Source: a virus. From it: a stretch of 64,000 nt of DNA. Both the position numbers and the translations under genes were made by a program. The stretch lies in IMG/VR virus record IMGVR_UViG_3300017605_000087, positions 1 through 64,000 of that record. One strand, 5' to 3'. The notes under the pieces were generated by a model, which was not told the origin of the DNA, did not search any database, and saw nothing but the letters and a program-made list of their open reading frames with translations. Position 1 is the stretch's first letter. Each line of letters begins with the position of its first letter. This document shows positions 45,245 to 54,828 of the stretch, in pieces.

Positions 45245-46288
45245 TTATTGTACTTTGGTTAAAGTTAATATTCTTGGAGAACCAATTGAAACATCTCCTA
45301 CTCCAGCTTGATTTGTTACTTTTAAAGCTATTGATTCTCCTAATGTTATTGCTATTTTTTGTGTAATAGTACAAACATTTTTCATTGTATTATTTTGAAT
45401 CATTGAAAATTCATTTCCTACTAATACACTATCTTTAGTTAATCCAGCTTTATATGTATTAAAAGTTACATCTCCTCCAGTATGACTAAAAGTTACAGTT
45501 GCTATATAATTTCCAGTTGGTATTGCATCATCAAAAATAAACTCAACATTTGTTCCACTTCCAACTAATATTGCATCAACATTACTATGTTGATAAGCTA
45601 ATGGAGGGATTGCTGAAGCTGCTACTGTTTCTACAATATATACAGTTCTACTAAATGTTCCATCGGTTCTAATTGCCTTAGTTATTTTTAAACCAGCAAC
45701 AGTATTAGTAAATGTTAATGTTACTCCAACAGTAGTTCCTGTTGCAGCAGCACTAATTAGTATTGTTCCATGTGTAACTCCTGGTGTAAAAGATATTACA
45801 TAAGCTCCTGCTGGAATATCTGTTCCTACTATTGGGTCACCATATGATAGTTTATTTCCATCTGCATTTAATACATTGGTAATACTTGTACTTGTATTAG
45901 TATTACCAGTCATTGTAACAGCAGTATCAGAAGCTCTCAATACTGTATCTATTTGTGGTATATGTGATGGTCTTACTATATTAGCAAAAGCAGTAGACAA
46001 AGCATCTTTATGTCCAATAGCTTCCAAATAAGTTGCTAGTCTTACTAATCCCTGAGCAGTTTCCGTAGCTGTATCCTCTACATTCTTTTTAAATGTAATA
46101 CTATTAAACAATTTGTCAAATACAGTTCCACTTGGATAATGGTTTGCTAGAAACCTATTATATTTAAGTGTAGGAGTTCCGTTAATTGTTACATAATATT
46201 GTGTTGGAAAACCTACCTCTTGGTCAGGTTTTGGTCCTACATTCACAGCTACTTGACGTAGGAAAAACTCTCTAAATTCTATATACAT
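45245..46288 (-). CDS. Tail fibre-like protein, 347 aa, sharing its C-terminal module with the 314-aa fibre
   Basis: The start MYIEFREFFLRQVAVNVG at 46288 is preferred, as it comes 19 nt after the previous stop; an ATG at 46336 would overlap that gene. The motif TAQGLVRLATYLEAIGHKDAL followed by RPSHI is a fibre repeat of the kind GLVxLATxxEA. A central Thr/Gly-rich beta region follows. The last 110 residues (AIPTGNYIATVTFSHTGG...DVSIGSPRILTLTKVQ) parallel the end of the 41524-42468 product almost line by line. Role: part of the adsorption apparatus. Confidence 0.7.
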   Translation of the reverse strand: MYIEFREFFLRQVAVNVGPKPDQEVGFPTQYYVTINGTPTLKYNRFLANHYPSGTVFDKLFNSITFKKNVEDTATETAQGLVRLATYLEAIGHKDALSTAFANIVRPSHIPQIDTVLRASDTAVTMTGNTNTSTSITNVLNADGNKLSYGDPIVGTDIPAGAYVISFTPGVTHGTILISAAATGTTVGVTLTFTNTVAGLKITKAIRTDGTFSRTVYIVETVAASAIPPLAYQHSNVDAILVGSGTNVEFIFDDAIPTGNYIATVTFSHTGGDVTFNTYKAGLTKDSVLVGNEFSMIQNNTMKNVCTITQKIAITLGESIALKVTNQAGVGDVSIGSPRILTLTKVQ

Positions 46289-46307
46289 TTTAGTATTATT
46301 ATATTGT

Positions 46308-46889
46308 TTAACATGTACATGGACATACAGTTTCAACGTTAACTGTACAGCTATATAAGTTTGCTAATGTTTCTTCTATGTTTATTGAAGTTGTTTCACT
46401 ACATGATTCAGAAAATTCTAAAGGTTCTACTTCTAAATCTATTTCAATTCCCATTCCTTCGATTCCACCACTACAATTAGTAGTAACTCCTTCACAAGGA
46501 GATGTAGTTGGTTCAACTTCAAATGTATTTTCGATTCCCATTCCATCTATTCCACATTCGGTTATAGGTGGTAATGAAAAGAATCCGGCAACTTTATCTA
46601 AGTCAATACCATTACAAGCAAATTTTTTCCTTTTATCTTCGTAACAATATTTAGTCTTAATTTCTTCCCATGTTTTAGTTCCACCATTTAATATACTAGA
46701 TAATATTCCAATATAATAAATAGCAGCATAATATTGCATTGTTTTGAATTGTACACAGCTTTCTCCTTGTATATCTTCTTCTTTCCATTGTTGCTTATTC
46801 AAAGCTAATATCTCAGCCTTATAATACTTGAAAGTATTATTGATTGCTATTTCATAATAGTTAGCTTTATTATAAGTTCTTAGAAACAT
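46308..46889 (-). CDS. Hypothetical virion protein with duplicated Gly/Cys segment, 193 aa
   Basis: A helical N-terminal half (YYEIAINNTFKYYKAEILAL) is followed by a low-complexity half with a tandem repeat: CGIDGMGIENTFEVEP, then GGIEGMGIEIDLEVEP about 25 residues later. The protein ends in a Cys cluster (SCTVNVETVCPCTC). It lies 4 nt after the Cys-rich 556-aa gene and before the fibre gene. The number of Cys is unusual for a cytoplasmic phage protein; metal binding or disulfides in the virion are possible. No family recognised. Confidence 0.6.
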   Translation of the reverse strand: MFLRTYNKANYYEIAINNTFKYYKAEILALNKQQWKEEDIQGESCVQFKTMQYYAAIYYIGILSSILNGGTKTWEEIKTKYCYEDKRKKFACNGIDLDKVAGFFSLPPITECGIDGMGIENTFEVEPTTSPCEGVTTNCSGGIEGMGIEIDLEVEPLEFSESCSETTSINIEETLANLYSCTVNVETVCPCTC

Positions 46890-46893
46890 ATAT

Positions 46894-48564
46894 TTATTTA
46901 CATCCTGTACAACCAGATGATGAAGATGTTTTTACACCATCTCCACATCCACTACAAGGTTTATTACAAGCTCTACAATATTCATTCATTCTATCTAACA
47001 CCATTTGAATCTCATACAAGTCAGCTAATTTGTTAGGTAACAATGCTTCATATATAAAATTGAAATTATATTCTTCATTTAACATTGAAAAGAATGTATG
47101 TGCTGTAAGCATCATACTATTAAAGTCATAATATGCTTTACATGTATCTTGACAATCTGCCTTACATTTGCAACATATTATTTTATCTAATGCTTTTAAT
47201 ATACACTCTTGTAATGCACAATATACTATAACTATAAATGTTTGAATCGTTTCTCCATCAGTTATAGTAAACGTATATATACCATCACTTAAAGTTATAT
47301 CTTTATATTCACCAGAATTTATTTCTACTACTAAATGTTCTACAAATTCACTTGTCGTATTTAATTTAGATATTACAATTGATCTTGTAGCAAAGCTATT
47401 ATTATAAGCCCTGTAAATATTACACTGTTGTTTCTTCACTTCCCACCAATTGCAAACATGTACAGGAAGATTAAAATTACAAGTAAATGGTCTTATTTCT
47501 CCGCCCCCAGTTACTACATATACTTCTGATAATGTAAATCTAACTATATAATCTCCTATTGTTGGATTTACTAAACCATAAGCATTAGCTATTGGGTCAA
47601 ATACATATACTGGTGTAATACCAGTAAGATTAATGATTTGTGTACCTACTAAAGTACCATCATTATTATATACTGAATAAGTTAATTCCAAAGAATCGAA
47701 AGCATAACTATTATTATCATTTACCCAATATGTTTCTAAATTTCCGAAATCTAATGCTGGATAAATGTTTGTTGTATTAACATTAGTTATACAATCTCCT
47801 ACACATGTTTCACATGTAGCTGTTAAATTTTGAGTAGGTATATCTGTTTTCTTTAAGAAACTAGTTAATCCTCCTACACAACTATCTATTGGCGTACTTG
47901 GCCCTCCACAACATCCTTCTTCATATAATATTGTAGTTTGTTTTACACTAATGTTACTACTACATATTACTGTATTTCTAGTGTTAGCTAATGTAACACC
48001 ATCAGCATCTAAATAAGATACTGAACCTCCTGAACTATCCAACTTATATAAATATAGGGCATTTGTATAAGGTTGATAATATCCAGTAAAACTACTATAA
48101 GCTCTTGTTTGTTCTCCTGATACTACGTTATTAGTTTCATTTATTAATCTAATATCCATATCAGGATTATCATCCACAGGTGTTCCATCTCCATATAGAA
48201 CATTAGGATTGTTTCCTAAATCATATCCAAATACTTGGAATATATTTTGATACAATATATATCCAGCTTTAGATACTATAATTTCTACTTTACTTTTCAT
48301 CCATACTTTAGGTATGTCAATGTTTAAAGTATAGTAGTCAGCGTTCTGTATTCCAATAGATGTTACAGTATATCCTGCACCACTTACAATAGGTGCTGGA
48401 AATACATAAGTTGATACATCAGCAGTATTCCATACTATTGTATCATCAACTTTCAAAACAATACCTAAATTGACATTGTTAAGTACGGCAGCAGCCTGAC
48501 CACAAATCAAGTAGTCAGGTGCGCCGCTATTACCAGGTGAAAGTACTCTAAATCTAAGATTCAT
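46894..48564 (-). CDS. Conserved Cys-rich structural protein, 556 aa
   Basis: The first 250 residues look like stacked beta domains (VLKVDDTIVW; YTVTSIGIQNADYYTL). The C-terminal part carries many Cys pairs: CCGGPSTPIDSC, CETCVGDC, CCKCKADCQDTC, CRACNKPCSGCG, and it ends GCTGCK. Between them are immunoglobulin-like strands (YTFTITDGETIQTFIVIVY) and a helix pair. I recall a protein of this type as conserved in crAss-like structural blocks but cannot name its place in the virion. The Cys could bind zinc or form disulfides. Start at 48564 is the first ATG after the hairpin. Confidence 0.6.
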   Translation of the reverse strand: MNLRFRVLSPGNSGAPDYLICGQAAAVLNNVNLGIVLKVDDTIVWNTADVSTYVFPAPIVSGAGYTVTSIGIQNADYYTLNIDIPKVWMKSKVEIIVSKAGYILYQNIFQVFGYDLGNNPNVLYGDGTPVDDNPDMDIRLINETNNVVSGEQTRAYSSFTGYYQPYTNALYLYKLDSSGGSVSYLDADGVTLANTRNTVICSSNISVKQTTILYEEGCCGGPSTPIDSCVGGLTSFLKKTDIPTQNLTATCETCVGDCITNVNTTNIYPALDFGNLETYWVNDNNSYAFDSLELTYSVYNNDGTLVGTQIINLTGITPVYVFDPIANAYGLVNPTIGDYIVRFTLSEVYVVTGGGEIRPFTCNFNLPVHVCNWWEVKKQQCNIYRAYNNSFATRSIVISKLNTTSEFVEHLVVEINSGEYKDITLSDGIYTFTITDGETIQTFIVIVYCALQECILKALDKIICCKCKADCQDTCKAYYDFNSMMLTAHTFFSMLNEEYNFNFIYEALLPNKLADLYEIQMVLDRMNEYCRACNKPCSGCGDGVKTSSSSGCTGCK

Positions 48565-48598
48565 TTGCTGACATTTGAATTTAACTAGTTAATTAGAT

Positions 48599-48621
48599 AC
48601 TGGTGTTTATTAAGCACCAGT
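48599..48621 (-). terminator. Perfect stem-loop over the stop of the 325-aa gene
   Basis: ACTGGTG (48599-48605) pairs with CACCAGT (48615-48621) around a 9-nt loop that contains the TAA stop of the upstream gene (48610-48612). No T run follows, so partial termination or protection of the upstream mRNA end is more likely than full termination. A 12-bp palindrome, TTAACTAGTTAA, lies at 48581-48592. Confidence 0.45.
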
Positions 48622-49587
48622 TTCAATTGGGTCTGTTAAATCAAATGCTTTAGCCATTGTTGTTGCAAAATCAGCAGCTTCAAATGTTGCAGCTCCATCA
48701 GGAACAGCAAGAATCAATGTTTGTTCATTCTGCATATCTCTTACATGAGTTCCATTCTTTTCCTCATACCAACTAATCACCCATTGGTCATAGTTAATTG
48801 CAGTATTAGTTAAGAATGAACCACTAAAGAATTTAGCTGGAAGATGTACTTTGTTTGCATTTCCACGGCTATCAGAATATTCTTCTTCAAGAGCAGCTAC
48901 TTGTGCCCCTAAACCTCTTCCGATAAACATGTTTAAGGAGTTACTTGCTCCTTCTTTTTCAATTGTAGAATTTACAAATATTCCATCTCTTCCAATTTGG
49001 AACTTCATTCCATATTTTGCATCAAGACGTAATCCTACGTTTACTCCTACAATTGTAACAGATGCAATAGGGAATAATGGGTCGTTCTCTGCAATTTTAG
49101 CATCAATTAATGCTTTAACTCCCGCTAATACAATTGCATTTGTAGCACCTACAAGCAATGTATATTCAAAACGATATGGGAATTGTGTTTCATCTAATGC
49201 ACCATCTCTACGAGCAAAGATATTTAATATTGCTTGAGTTCCTTCAACCAATGTTCCGGGAAAGTTTAAAGCTCCTGTTGCTCCATCATTTCCTACAAAT
49301 TGTCTTTCATTTACTGAAGCGACATAAGGACATGAATCAACTCTAGCCTCTCTCCTGATAATATTTGGGGATTTAAGAACTAATGTTTCACTATCTTGTA
49401 CTCCAATAGCTACATAAAATTCTTTAATGTCATCAAATACAGGAGCAGTAATATCAATTAATGCACCTTCTGCAAAAATTGCAATAGCACCTTTAGCTAG
49501 TAAGTCTAGCTCATTCATGTTGGCTATGGTTCCACCACCAACTTTAGCTGCATATACGACATCAGCTAATGGAAAGATTCGTTTCAT
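48610..49587 (-). CDS. Abundant head protein candidate (auxiliary capsid-type), 325 aa
   Basis: No family name can be given. The sequence is Ala/Gly-rich with evenly spaced strands (VVYAAKVGGGTIANMNEL; SVTIVGVNVGLRLDAKYGMKF; QWVISWYEEKNGTHV) and shows codon use less AT-skewed than neighbours, like the capsid gene, which often marks highly expressed virion proteins. Its position four genes after the capsid gene and the hairpin at its end, separating it from later tail genes, fit an auxiliary head or decoration protein. This is inference. Confidence 0.55.
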   Translation of the reverse strand: MKRIFPLADVVYAAKVGGGTIANMNELDLLAKGAIAIFAEGALIDITAPVFDDIKEFYVAIGVQDSETLVLKSPNIIRREARVDSCPYVASVNERQFVGNDGATGALNFPGTLVEGTQAILNIFARRDGALDETQFPYRFEYTLLVGATNAIVLAGVKALIDAKIAENDPLFPIASVTIVGVNVGLRLDAKYGMKFQIGRDGIFVNSTIEKEGASNSLNMFIGRGLGAQVAALEEEYSDSRGNANKVHLPAKFFSGSFLTNTAINYDQWVISWYEEKNGTHVRDMQNEQTLILAVPDGAATFEAADFATTMAKAFDLTDPIETGA

Positions 49588-49604
49588 ATTTTACTTGTTT
49601 TAAA

Positions 49605-50705
49605 TTAATTTTTTAATAATTCTTGATTGTTATATAGTAAGCCTTGAAAATTTCCTGCTTGTAATATTGCAGCTACTCTTTGTACGGCTGTATCTACTAT
49701 CTTTTTTTGGACATCTTCTTTGAACTCTAAAGTTCTTCCTAAATTAATATCCATTCTTCTTGGAAACCTTATATATTCTAATACTAATTGTTCTACTACA
49801 AAAGTATTATCTTGAAATATAATTACACTCTTATTTTGTAAGTTACTTAACGGACTATTATACTTCGTACTTCCAAAAGAGAAACTCATCATATTTCTAG
49901 TATCTTCTCTATCTATAAGTCTGTCTGAGTAATAATTTCTTTTAATTGTACTATCAACAGTATATATTTGTAATGTTAATTGTTCCATTGGAATAATTAT
50001 TCCACCATTCATATTTACAGATATATTTGTAAATGATGTTTCGCTTACAAATATAAATGTATTATTATAATACTGTCCATTAAACTCTTCCCAATATATT
50101 TGTACTGTTTGACTTGTTCTATTTATCTCTTCTAATATTAGATTGATTAATACAAACTTCAAGTCTTTATCACTAAACCCATTCGGGTAATAATTATCTA
50201 AATCAAATAGAAGTGTTGAACTCCCTGTATTTAATGTTAATGAAAAATCCTTATAAAAATCAGTGATAGTGTTTACTGTATCATCTACTAAAACAAATTT
50301 ACTTATATATAAAGTTTTGTTTGTTAAAGTCTTTTCAATTCCATTACATTTATAAACTGTTTTAGATACATCATCTATCAGTTTAAAATAATTAGATGGT
50401 AATATTGCGTACATTGCATCGTCAGCATATCCATCAAACTCAATTCCTGCTTTAAAAGTAGTTAATAGTTTTGTTGTTACAAGATTCTGATAATCGTCAT
50501 ATCTAGCTTTATTATCTTGAAACTGTTTTCCTCCACTTACTCTAGTTCTTCCTTTAGGGTGAATTTGGTCGTCAATGAGCTTTAGAGCCGTATCATTTAA
50601 TACCCAATCCATTTCCTCTGGTTCAAAGGCTCTATACCTATTTGAACTCATCTTTTGGAGTTTAGTATCAAAATCTATGTGGCACTCTAAAGCTGTCATT
50701 GACAA
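49605..50705 (-). CDS. Conserved structural protein, 366 aa
   Basis: Unrecognised by motif. It is rich in Asn, Tyr and Phe with a central beta region (FSLTLNTGSSTLLFDLDNYY; TFIFVSETSFTNISVNMNGG) and ends with helices (VQKKIVDTAVQRVAAILQAG). It follows the other 366-aa protein by 6 nt in the head/neck segment and is likely part of the head or the head-tail join. Confidence 0.55.
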   Translation of the reverse strand: MSMTALECHIDFDTKLQKMSSNRYRAFEPEEMDWVLNDTALKLIDDQIHPKGRTRVSGGKQFQDNKARYDDYQNLVTTKLLTTFKAGIEFDGYADDAMYAILPSNYFKLIDDVSKTVYKCNGIEKTLTNKTLYISKFVLVDDTVNTITDFYKDFSLTLNTGSSTLLFDLDNYYPNGFSDKDLKFVLINLILEEINRTSQTVQIYWEEFNGQYYNNTFIFVSETSFTNISVNMNGGIIIPMEQLTLQIYTVDSTIKRNYYSDRLIDREDTRNMMSFSFGSTKYNSPLSNLQNKSVIIFQDNTFVVEQLVLEYIRFPRRMDINLGRTLEFKEDVQKKIVDTAVQRVAAILQAGNFQGLLYNNQELLKN

Positions 50706-50711
50706 TCAATA

Positions 50712-51812
50712 TTATAAACTAGCTAATGGGTCTACTGTTTCTTCAACTTTAGGTTCCTCTGTTTTCTCAACAATAGGTTCCACTTTTTCTTCAACCTTAG
50801 CTATTGTTTCACTTTCTTTTTTTAATTCTTCTACTACTTTAGCTTTATATGATAATGGGTCTTGATACTTCAATCCTCTATCATTATATACAGCATCAAG
50901 TCCAGCTAGAATTTTAGTATAAGTATTTCTATGTTCAGCTTTTAATAAAAATGTAACTGCATCTTCTATACTTACTCCTAATCTAACTGTATCTCCTCCC
51001 ATTGGTTGATAAATAATAGTTTCACTATTATCTAATCTTTCAAGTACATTAACGTTCAAACATCTAAATATAAATGCTTTCATCATTAATTGAGGGTCTT
51101 CGCAGAAGTTTTTAAACTTAGTGATTTTTACATTCTCACTATCTTTATCAACTGTTTCAGGAGTTGATAATTTTTCTAGTATAATGTATTTTTCATCTTC
51201 ACTCATATCATACGGAGCATATCCATATAATAATAATACATTATCCAATTTAACTGGGTCTGCAATTAAGTCAAGTCTATATCTTAATGCTTTATTATTA
51301 AGATCAACTCTACTTCTTGCACGTTTGCTTTCTTCTCTCTTATCTTCAATATAAAAAGATATATTGAAACTTGAGTTAATTTCATCAAACTTATTTGCTA
51401 CTCTACTATATCCTAGACAATATTGCCATAGAACATAATTAGCAGGATTTAATGGTTTAACTGTTTTACCAAATACTTTATTGTATCTAGTTATATCACC
51501 ACTTTTGTAATCATCATAGGCTTCTTGAGTTGAATACTCAACACCTACCTCTAATTCTAATCCTGTATCGTATGGTACTTCTACTGTAAGATTATCGAAA
51601 TAATCTGCTACTGCTTGATTCCATCCGGGATTGTTATATGCTGTTCTTATAATATTAGGAAGAAGAACCATTTTTTCTTCTTCTGTAATACAATTTGAAC
51701 CATTTAATGAACCTCCTATTTTTTTCTTTGTAAAAGAAGGATCATCGCCAGTACCTCTCCGTACATCACGGAAAGGTACTTGCTTGATCAAAATTTTTCT
51801 ATACTCTCTCAT
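50712..51812 (-). CDS. Conserved head/neck protein, 366 aa
   Basis: It follows the major capsid gene. The body is mixed alpha/beta and very Asp/Glu/Lys-rich; the last 35 residues are a disordered tail of KVEEKVEPIVEKTEEPKVEE type, similar in composition to the scaffold-like protein upstream. No catalytic motif is seen. The order capsid, this gene, a second 366-aa gene is what I expect in crAss-like structural blocks, but I cannot assign the virion position. Confidence 0.55.
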   Translation of the reverse strand: MREYRKILIKQVPFRDVRRGTGDDPSFTKKKIGGSLNGSNCITEEEKMVLLPNIIRTAYNNPGWNQAVADYFDNLTVEVPYDTGLELEVGVEYSTQEAYDDYKSGDITRYNKVFGKTVKPLNPANYVLWQYCLGYSRVANKFDEINSSFNISFYIEDKREESKRARSRVDLNNKALRYRLDLIADPVKLDNVLLLYGYAPYDMSEDEKYIILEKLSTPETVDKDSENVKITKFKNFCEDPQLMMKAFIFRCLNVNVLERLDNSETIIYQPMGGDTVRLGVSIEDAVTFLLKAEHRNTYTKILAGLDAVYNDRGLKYQDPLSYKAKVVEELKKESETIAKVEEKVEPIVEKTEEPKVEETVDPLASL

Positions 51813-51869
51813 TCTGCGTGTTTTATTTTATTGTTTATATATACATTATAATTTATCACGACACTTATA

Positions 51870-53345
51870 TTAAGATAAGTTACATTTTACATGTAAGCAA
51901 AACTCATTGCGGAAGATGTTTACGGTCTTAGCTCCCAAGTAGTGAACTGAATCACTATCAAGGTCAGTAGAAACTACTTTAGCTTTATTACCTACAACAC
52001 TTGCAGCAAAGTTATCAAAAGGTGCTGGAGCCATACCAATTTCAGCACCAATGATTAATCCACGTCCTTTTTGTTTAACCATTTGTACGTTACGTTTTCC
52101 GTCATATACTGATTGGTCAATAAATACAGCTTCGTGAGAAGTCATTGGTAATCCACTAATAGGATGTCTGTCAGCAGCCTCAGCACGACCTCCAAAGTCG
52201 AATATTGGTGCTTTCACAACAGTCATTTTAGAACCATTGTTATGAACAAATGTTTTGAAGAAACCTCCAAGAACAAGTGCATTAGAACTTCCACTAAGGA
52301 ATTTATCACCTGTTCCACCTTCAATTACTTTCCACTCAGCAGCTTTTGCTTTCATAGCATCATCGAAGTCATTTGCAAATCCTTCTCCACAGTACATTAC
52401 AAACTCTTTATTGTCTGCATCAGTAGCACCGTATGTACTATCACCAATTAATTGATACAATTTCTTGTATGTTAATTGACCATAAGTATCATCATGTGGT
52501 ACTTGTTGGAAAATACCTGCTCCGATTGGAATTGGTAAGCCTGATTCCTCATCAATTAAGTCAATCTCTCCTTGTTCATTTCTGTTATACAAAGATTCCC
52601 ACATCCACTCTTCACACATTTCCATCCACTCCATGTGATGTTGCCACATTTCGTATTCTAACCAAAGGGTAGTTTTCTTACCTGCTCCGGTCATAAATTC
52701 TACTTCAACAATTCTATTTGATACGTTACCATCCCAACGATATGACTTTCTCATAACGTTCAACTGGTTCTTCATCTTTCCTGGGAATTTAGCATTACTT
52801 CTGTTTCCTTTTGATTTAGATTCAGAAACGATACCTGGCCCAGTCATTGACCATTTACTTCCAGCTACTAAGTCTGAGAATGGACAATAGCTATGTTGAT
52901 TACCACTTAATAAGATCAACTTATATTGATAACCATTTGCTACTTGAATTGGTGGAGCCATTACACGGGCTTTTGTACCAGACCTTGATACAATTGGTGA
53001 TTGTTCGATCAACCATCTACTAGCAAATACTACATAGAATGGTGCTCTTCCTACTCCGGGTTTATCAGTAGATACATAACCGTGAGATACTACTACATCA
53101 CTTTTTTTACTTCTTCTTTGTACAGGCCAAGTAAATTGTGCGTCTTGTACTTCACGTCCATCAGTTCCTCCATTTTGTCCTTCTGTTAAAAAGGTTAATG
53201 GGAACTTATCACTGTCACGTCCACCTAAGTGTGTGATAACAGTTGATATTACATCAGGTTGAGTAATTAAGGCATTACTCAGACTGTTTTCATCAGTATA
53301 TCCTTTACTGTCATACCGATCTTTGTAGATAATCTGTCCTTGCAT
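51870..53345 (-). CDS. Major capsid protein (crAss-like HK97-fold type)
   Basis: The 491-residue length and the position after portal and scaffold-like genes match crAss-like major capsid proteins. The sequence is balanced and soluble, with Gly-rich loops (GQNGGTDGREVQDAQF), aromatic-rich beta strands (APFYVVFASRWLIEQ) and the unusual run EYEMWQHHMEWMEMCEEWMW near 240-260. Base use is less AT-skewed than neighbouring genes, as expected of a highly expressed product. HK97 fold is known for the family and not visible directly. Gaps of 42 and 57 nt flank it. Confidence 0.78.
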   Translation of the reverse strand: MQGQIIYKDRYDSKGYTDENSLSNALITQPDVISTVITHLGGRDSDKFPLTFLTEGQNGGTDGREVQDAQFTWPVQRRSKKSDVVVSHGYVSTDKPGVGRAPFYVVFASRWLIEQSPIVSRSGTKARVMAPPIQVANGYQYKLILLSGNQHSYCPFSDLVAGSKWSMTGPGIVSESKSKGNRSNAKFPGKMKNQLNVMRKSYRWDGNVSNRIVEVEFMTGAGKKTTLWLEYEMWQHHMEWMEMCEEWMWESLYNRNEQGEIDLIDEESGLPIPIGAGIFQQVPHDDTYGQLTYKKLYQLIGDSTYGATDADNKEFVMYCGEGFANDFDDAMKAKAAEWKVIEGGTGDKFLSGSSNALVLGGFFKTFVHNNGSKMTVVKAPIFDFGGRAEAADRHPISGLPMTSHEAVFIDQSVYDGKRNVQMVKQKGRGLIIGAEIGMAPAPFDNFAASVVGNKAKVVSTDLDSDSVHYLGAKTVNIFRNEFCLHVKCNLS

Positions 53346-53387
53346 TTTAATACATTTTTAAATTAGTATTGTTTATTTATTAATATT

Positions 53388-54725
53388 CTATTTTCCTACT
53401 GGTTTTGTTGCATCCCATACAAGTTCATCTAAAGAAGATGGTATATGGTTTGTTTTTTCTATTATTACTTCATTGTTTTCTTTGGTTAAGTTTTCAGTAG
53501 ATTTCATTTTAGTTAATGTTTGTACTTTAGCTACACCATTCAACGTTTGTAATACTGTTTTTAAATCTGTTTTTTTGAAACCATAGATATAATCCAAGAA
53601 CAAGTTCATATCCTTATCTCGTTTCATTGCATCAAGAGCAGCTTGTGAGTGTCCTTTTCCATCCACATCAACAGATATATATTTAAAGAACTCTTCTCTT
53701 TCAGTAACAGGTATTACCATATCACCTATTTTACCTTGTTCTTTTACTTGTTTTCCAATTCCATCCCAGTGTTCTTGGATTTGTTGTATTTGTTGATCTC
53801 TTTCAGTTTTAAGACGATTCATTTCATTTGTCTTATCCTGAGTTTGTTTAGCAGCTAACGCATCAACAGCAGCTTTAGCTTGTACATCTAATTGTTTTCC
53901 TTCTTTTGCGTATGTTGCTATTTGTTTCGCTTGTTCTTCAGGAATGCCATTATTAACATGGAAATTTACAATTACATTAAACTTCTGATCTTCTGCTAAT
54001 GCTTTAACATCAACTTTACTATAATCAATTTCCTGTTTGAAATATTTACTTGGGTCACCACCCATCATTCTATACTTAGTATATTCTTCTACATCTGGCA
54101 ATGCTTTGAATAAACTTTGAACTCCTATTTTCTGACTTTCTTTTACTACATCAGCTAGGTACTGATTTCTACCTTCTTCGGTAGCTTCATAGACTTTTGG
54201 TTTTCCATCTTCTCCTAGTGGTTTAATCCCCACTACGTTTATCATATTATCTAAATAAGCTCTATTCTCATTTTCAATAGTTTCTATTTCTATCGCTTCT
54301 TTAGTTTTAATGATAGTTCCTTTATCATCTACTTGATTACCTTTGTCATCAAACTTAGGTTTATTTTTTTCTTCTTCTGCCTTAGCAGCATCTAAGTCTG
54401 CTTTAGATTTAACAACTTCTTTTTTATCATTTAGAAGATCACCTTTTTCATTAAATGATACTCCTCCAAATTTATCAGCTATTGCTTTATCTTCTGCACT
54501 TAGTTGTACACCTTCAGTTTTTTCTTCTACTTTCTTTTCTTCAGTTTTTACAACTGGTTCAGTTTTCTCGATAGTTTTTTCTGTTCCATCAAGTTTTACT
54601 TCTTTGGCTTCTTCTAATTTGCCATTATTTCCAAACAAATCATTTTCAGTAATGATGGGAACCGTGTTCAACACGATAATACTACCGAATGGTTTAGAAT
54701 CTTTGATTGGCATATTTTTGTCCAT
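53388..54725 (-). CDS. Acidic, Lys/Glu-rich scaffold-like protein, 445 aa
   Basis: The protein is almost all charged residues with coiled-coil and disordered stretches (EKTEPVVKTEEKKVEEKTEG; AKAEEEKNKPKFDDKG). It has no catalytic motif. Lying between portal and major capsid genes, it fits the scaffold position of tailed phages. The listed ATG at 54725 almost coincides with the start of transcription predicted from the promoter at 54730-54760. A second in-frame ATG at 54713 (MPIKDSKPFG) would leave a 12-nt leader, so either the mRNA is leaderless or the true start is 54713. Confidence 0.6.
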   Translation of the reverse strand: MDKNMPIKDSKPFGSIIVLNTVPIITENDLFGNNGKLEEAKEVKLDGTEKTIEKTEPVVKTEEKKVEEKTEGVQLSAEDKAIADKFGGVSFNEKGDLLNDKKEVVKSKADLDAAKAEEEKNKPKFDDKGNQVDDKGTIIKTKEAIEIETIENENRAYLDNMINVVGIKPLGEDGKPKVYEATEEGRNQYLADVVKESQKIGVQSLFKALPDVEEYTKYRMMGGDPSKYFKQEIDYSKVDVKALAEDQKFNVIVNFHVNNGIPEEQAKQIATYAKEGKQLDVQAKAAVDALAAKQTQDKTNEMNRLKTERDQQIQQIQEHWDGIGKQVKEQGKIGDMVIPVTEREEFFKYISVDVDGKGHSQAALDAMKRDKDMNLFLDYIYGFKKTDLKTVLQTLNGVAKVQTLTKMKSTENLTKENNEVIIEKTNHIPSSLDELVWDATKPVGK

Positions 54726-54729
54726 ACGT

Positions 54730-54760
54730 CAAATGTATTTAATTGTTTATATATATCAAA
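54730..54760 (-). promoter_or_regulatory. Bacteroides-type promoter before scaffold/capsid genes
   Basis: Read on the minus strand, TTTG (54760-54757) is followed after 19 nt by TACATTTG (54737-54730), a full match to the -33/-7 consensus of Bacteroides vegetative promoters. It lies in the 103-nt gap after the portal gene and would boost head genes. The same pair occurs at 62112-62143 and 62529-62561. Confidence 0.6.
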
Positions 54761-54828
54761 ATTAATAATTTACAAATGTAAACAATAATCAATAACATAT
54801 ACGCTTTTTTTGAAAAAAAATTTACACA

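Noticed and set aside
46378-46644. 88-codon + strand frame across the repeats of the 193-aa gene
   Set aside because: Its Ser/Pro/Ile repetition mirrors the Gly/Glu repeats on the coding strand, so it is an antisense artefact.
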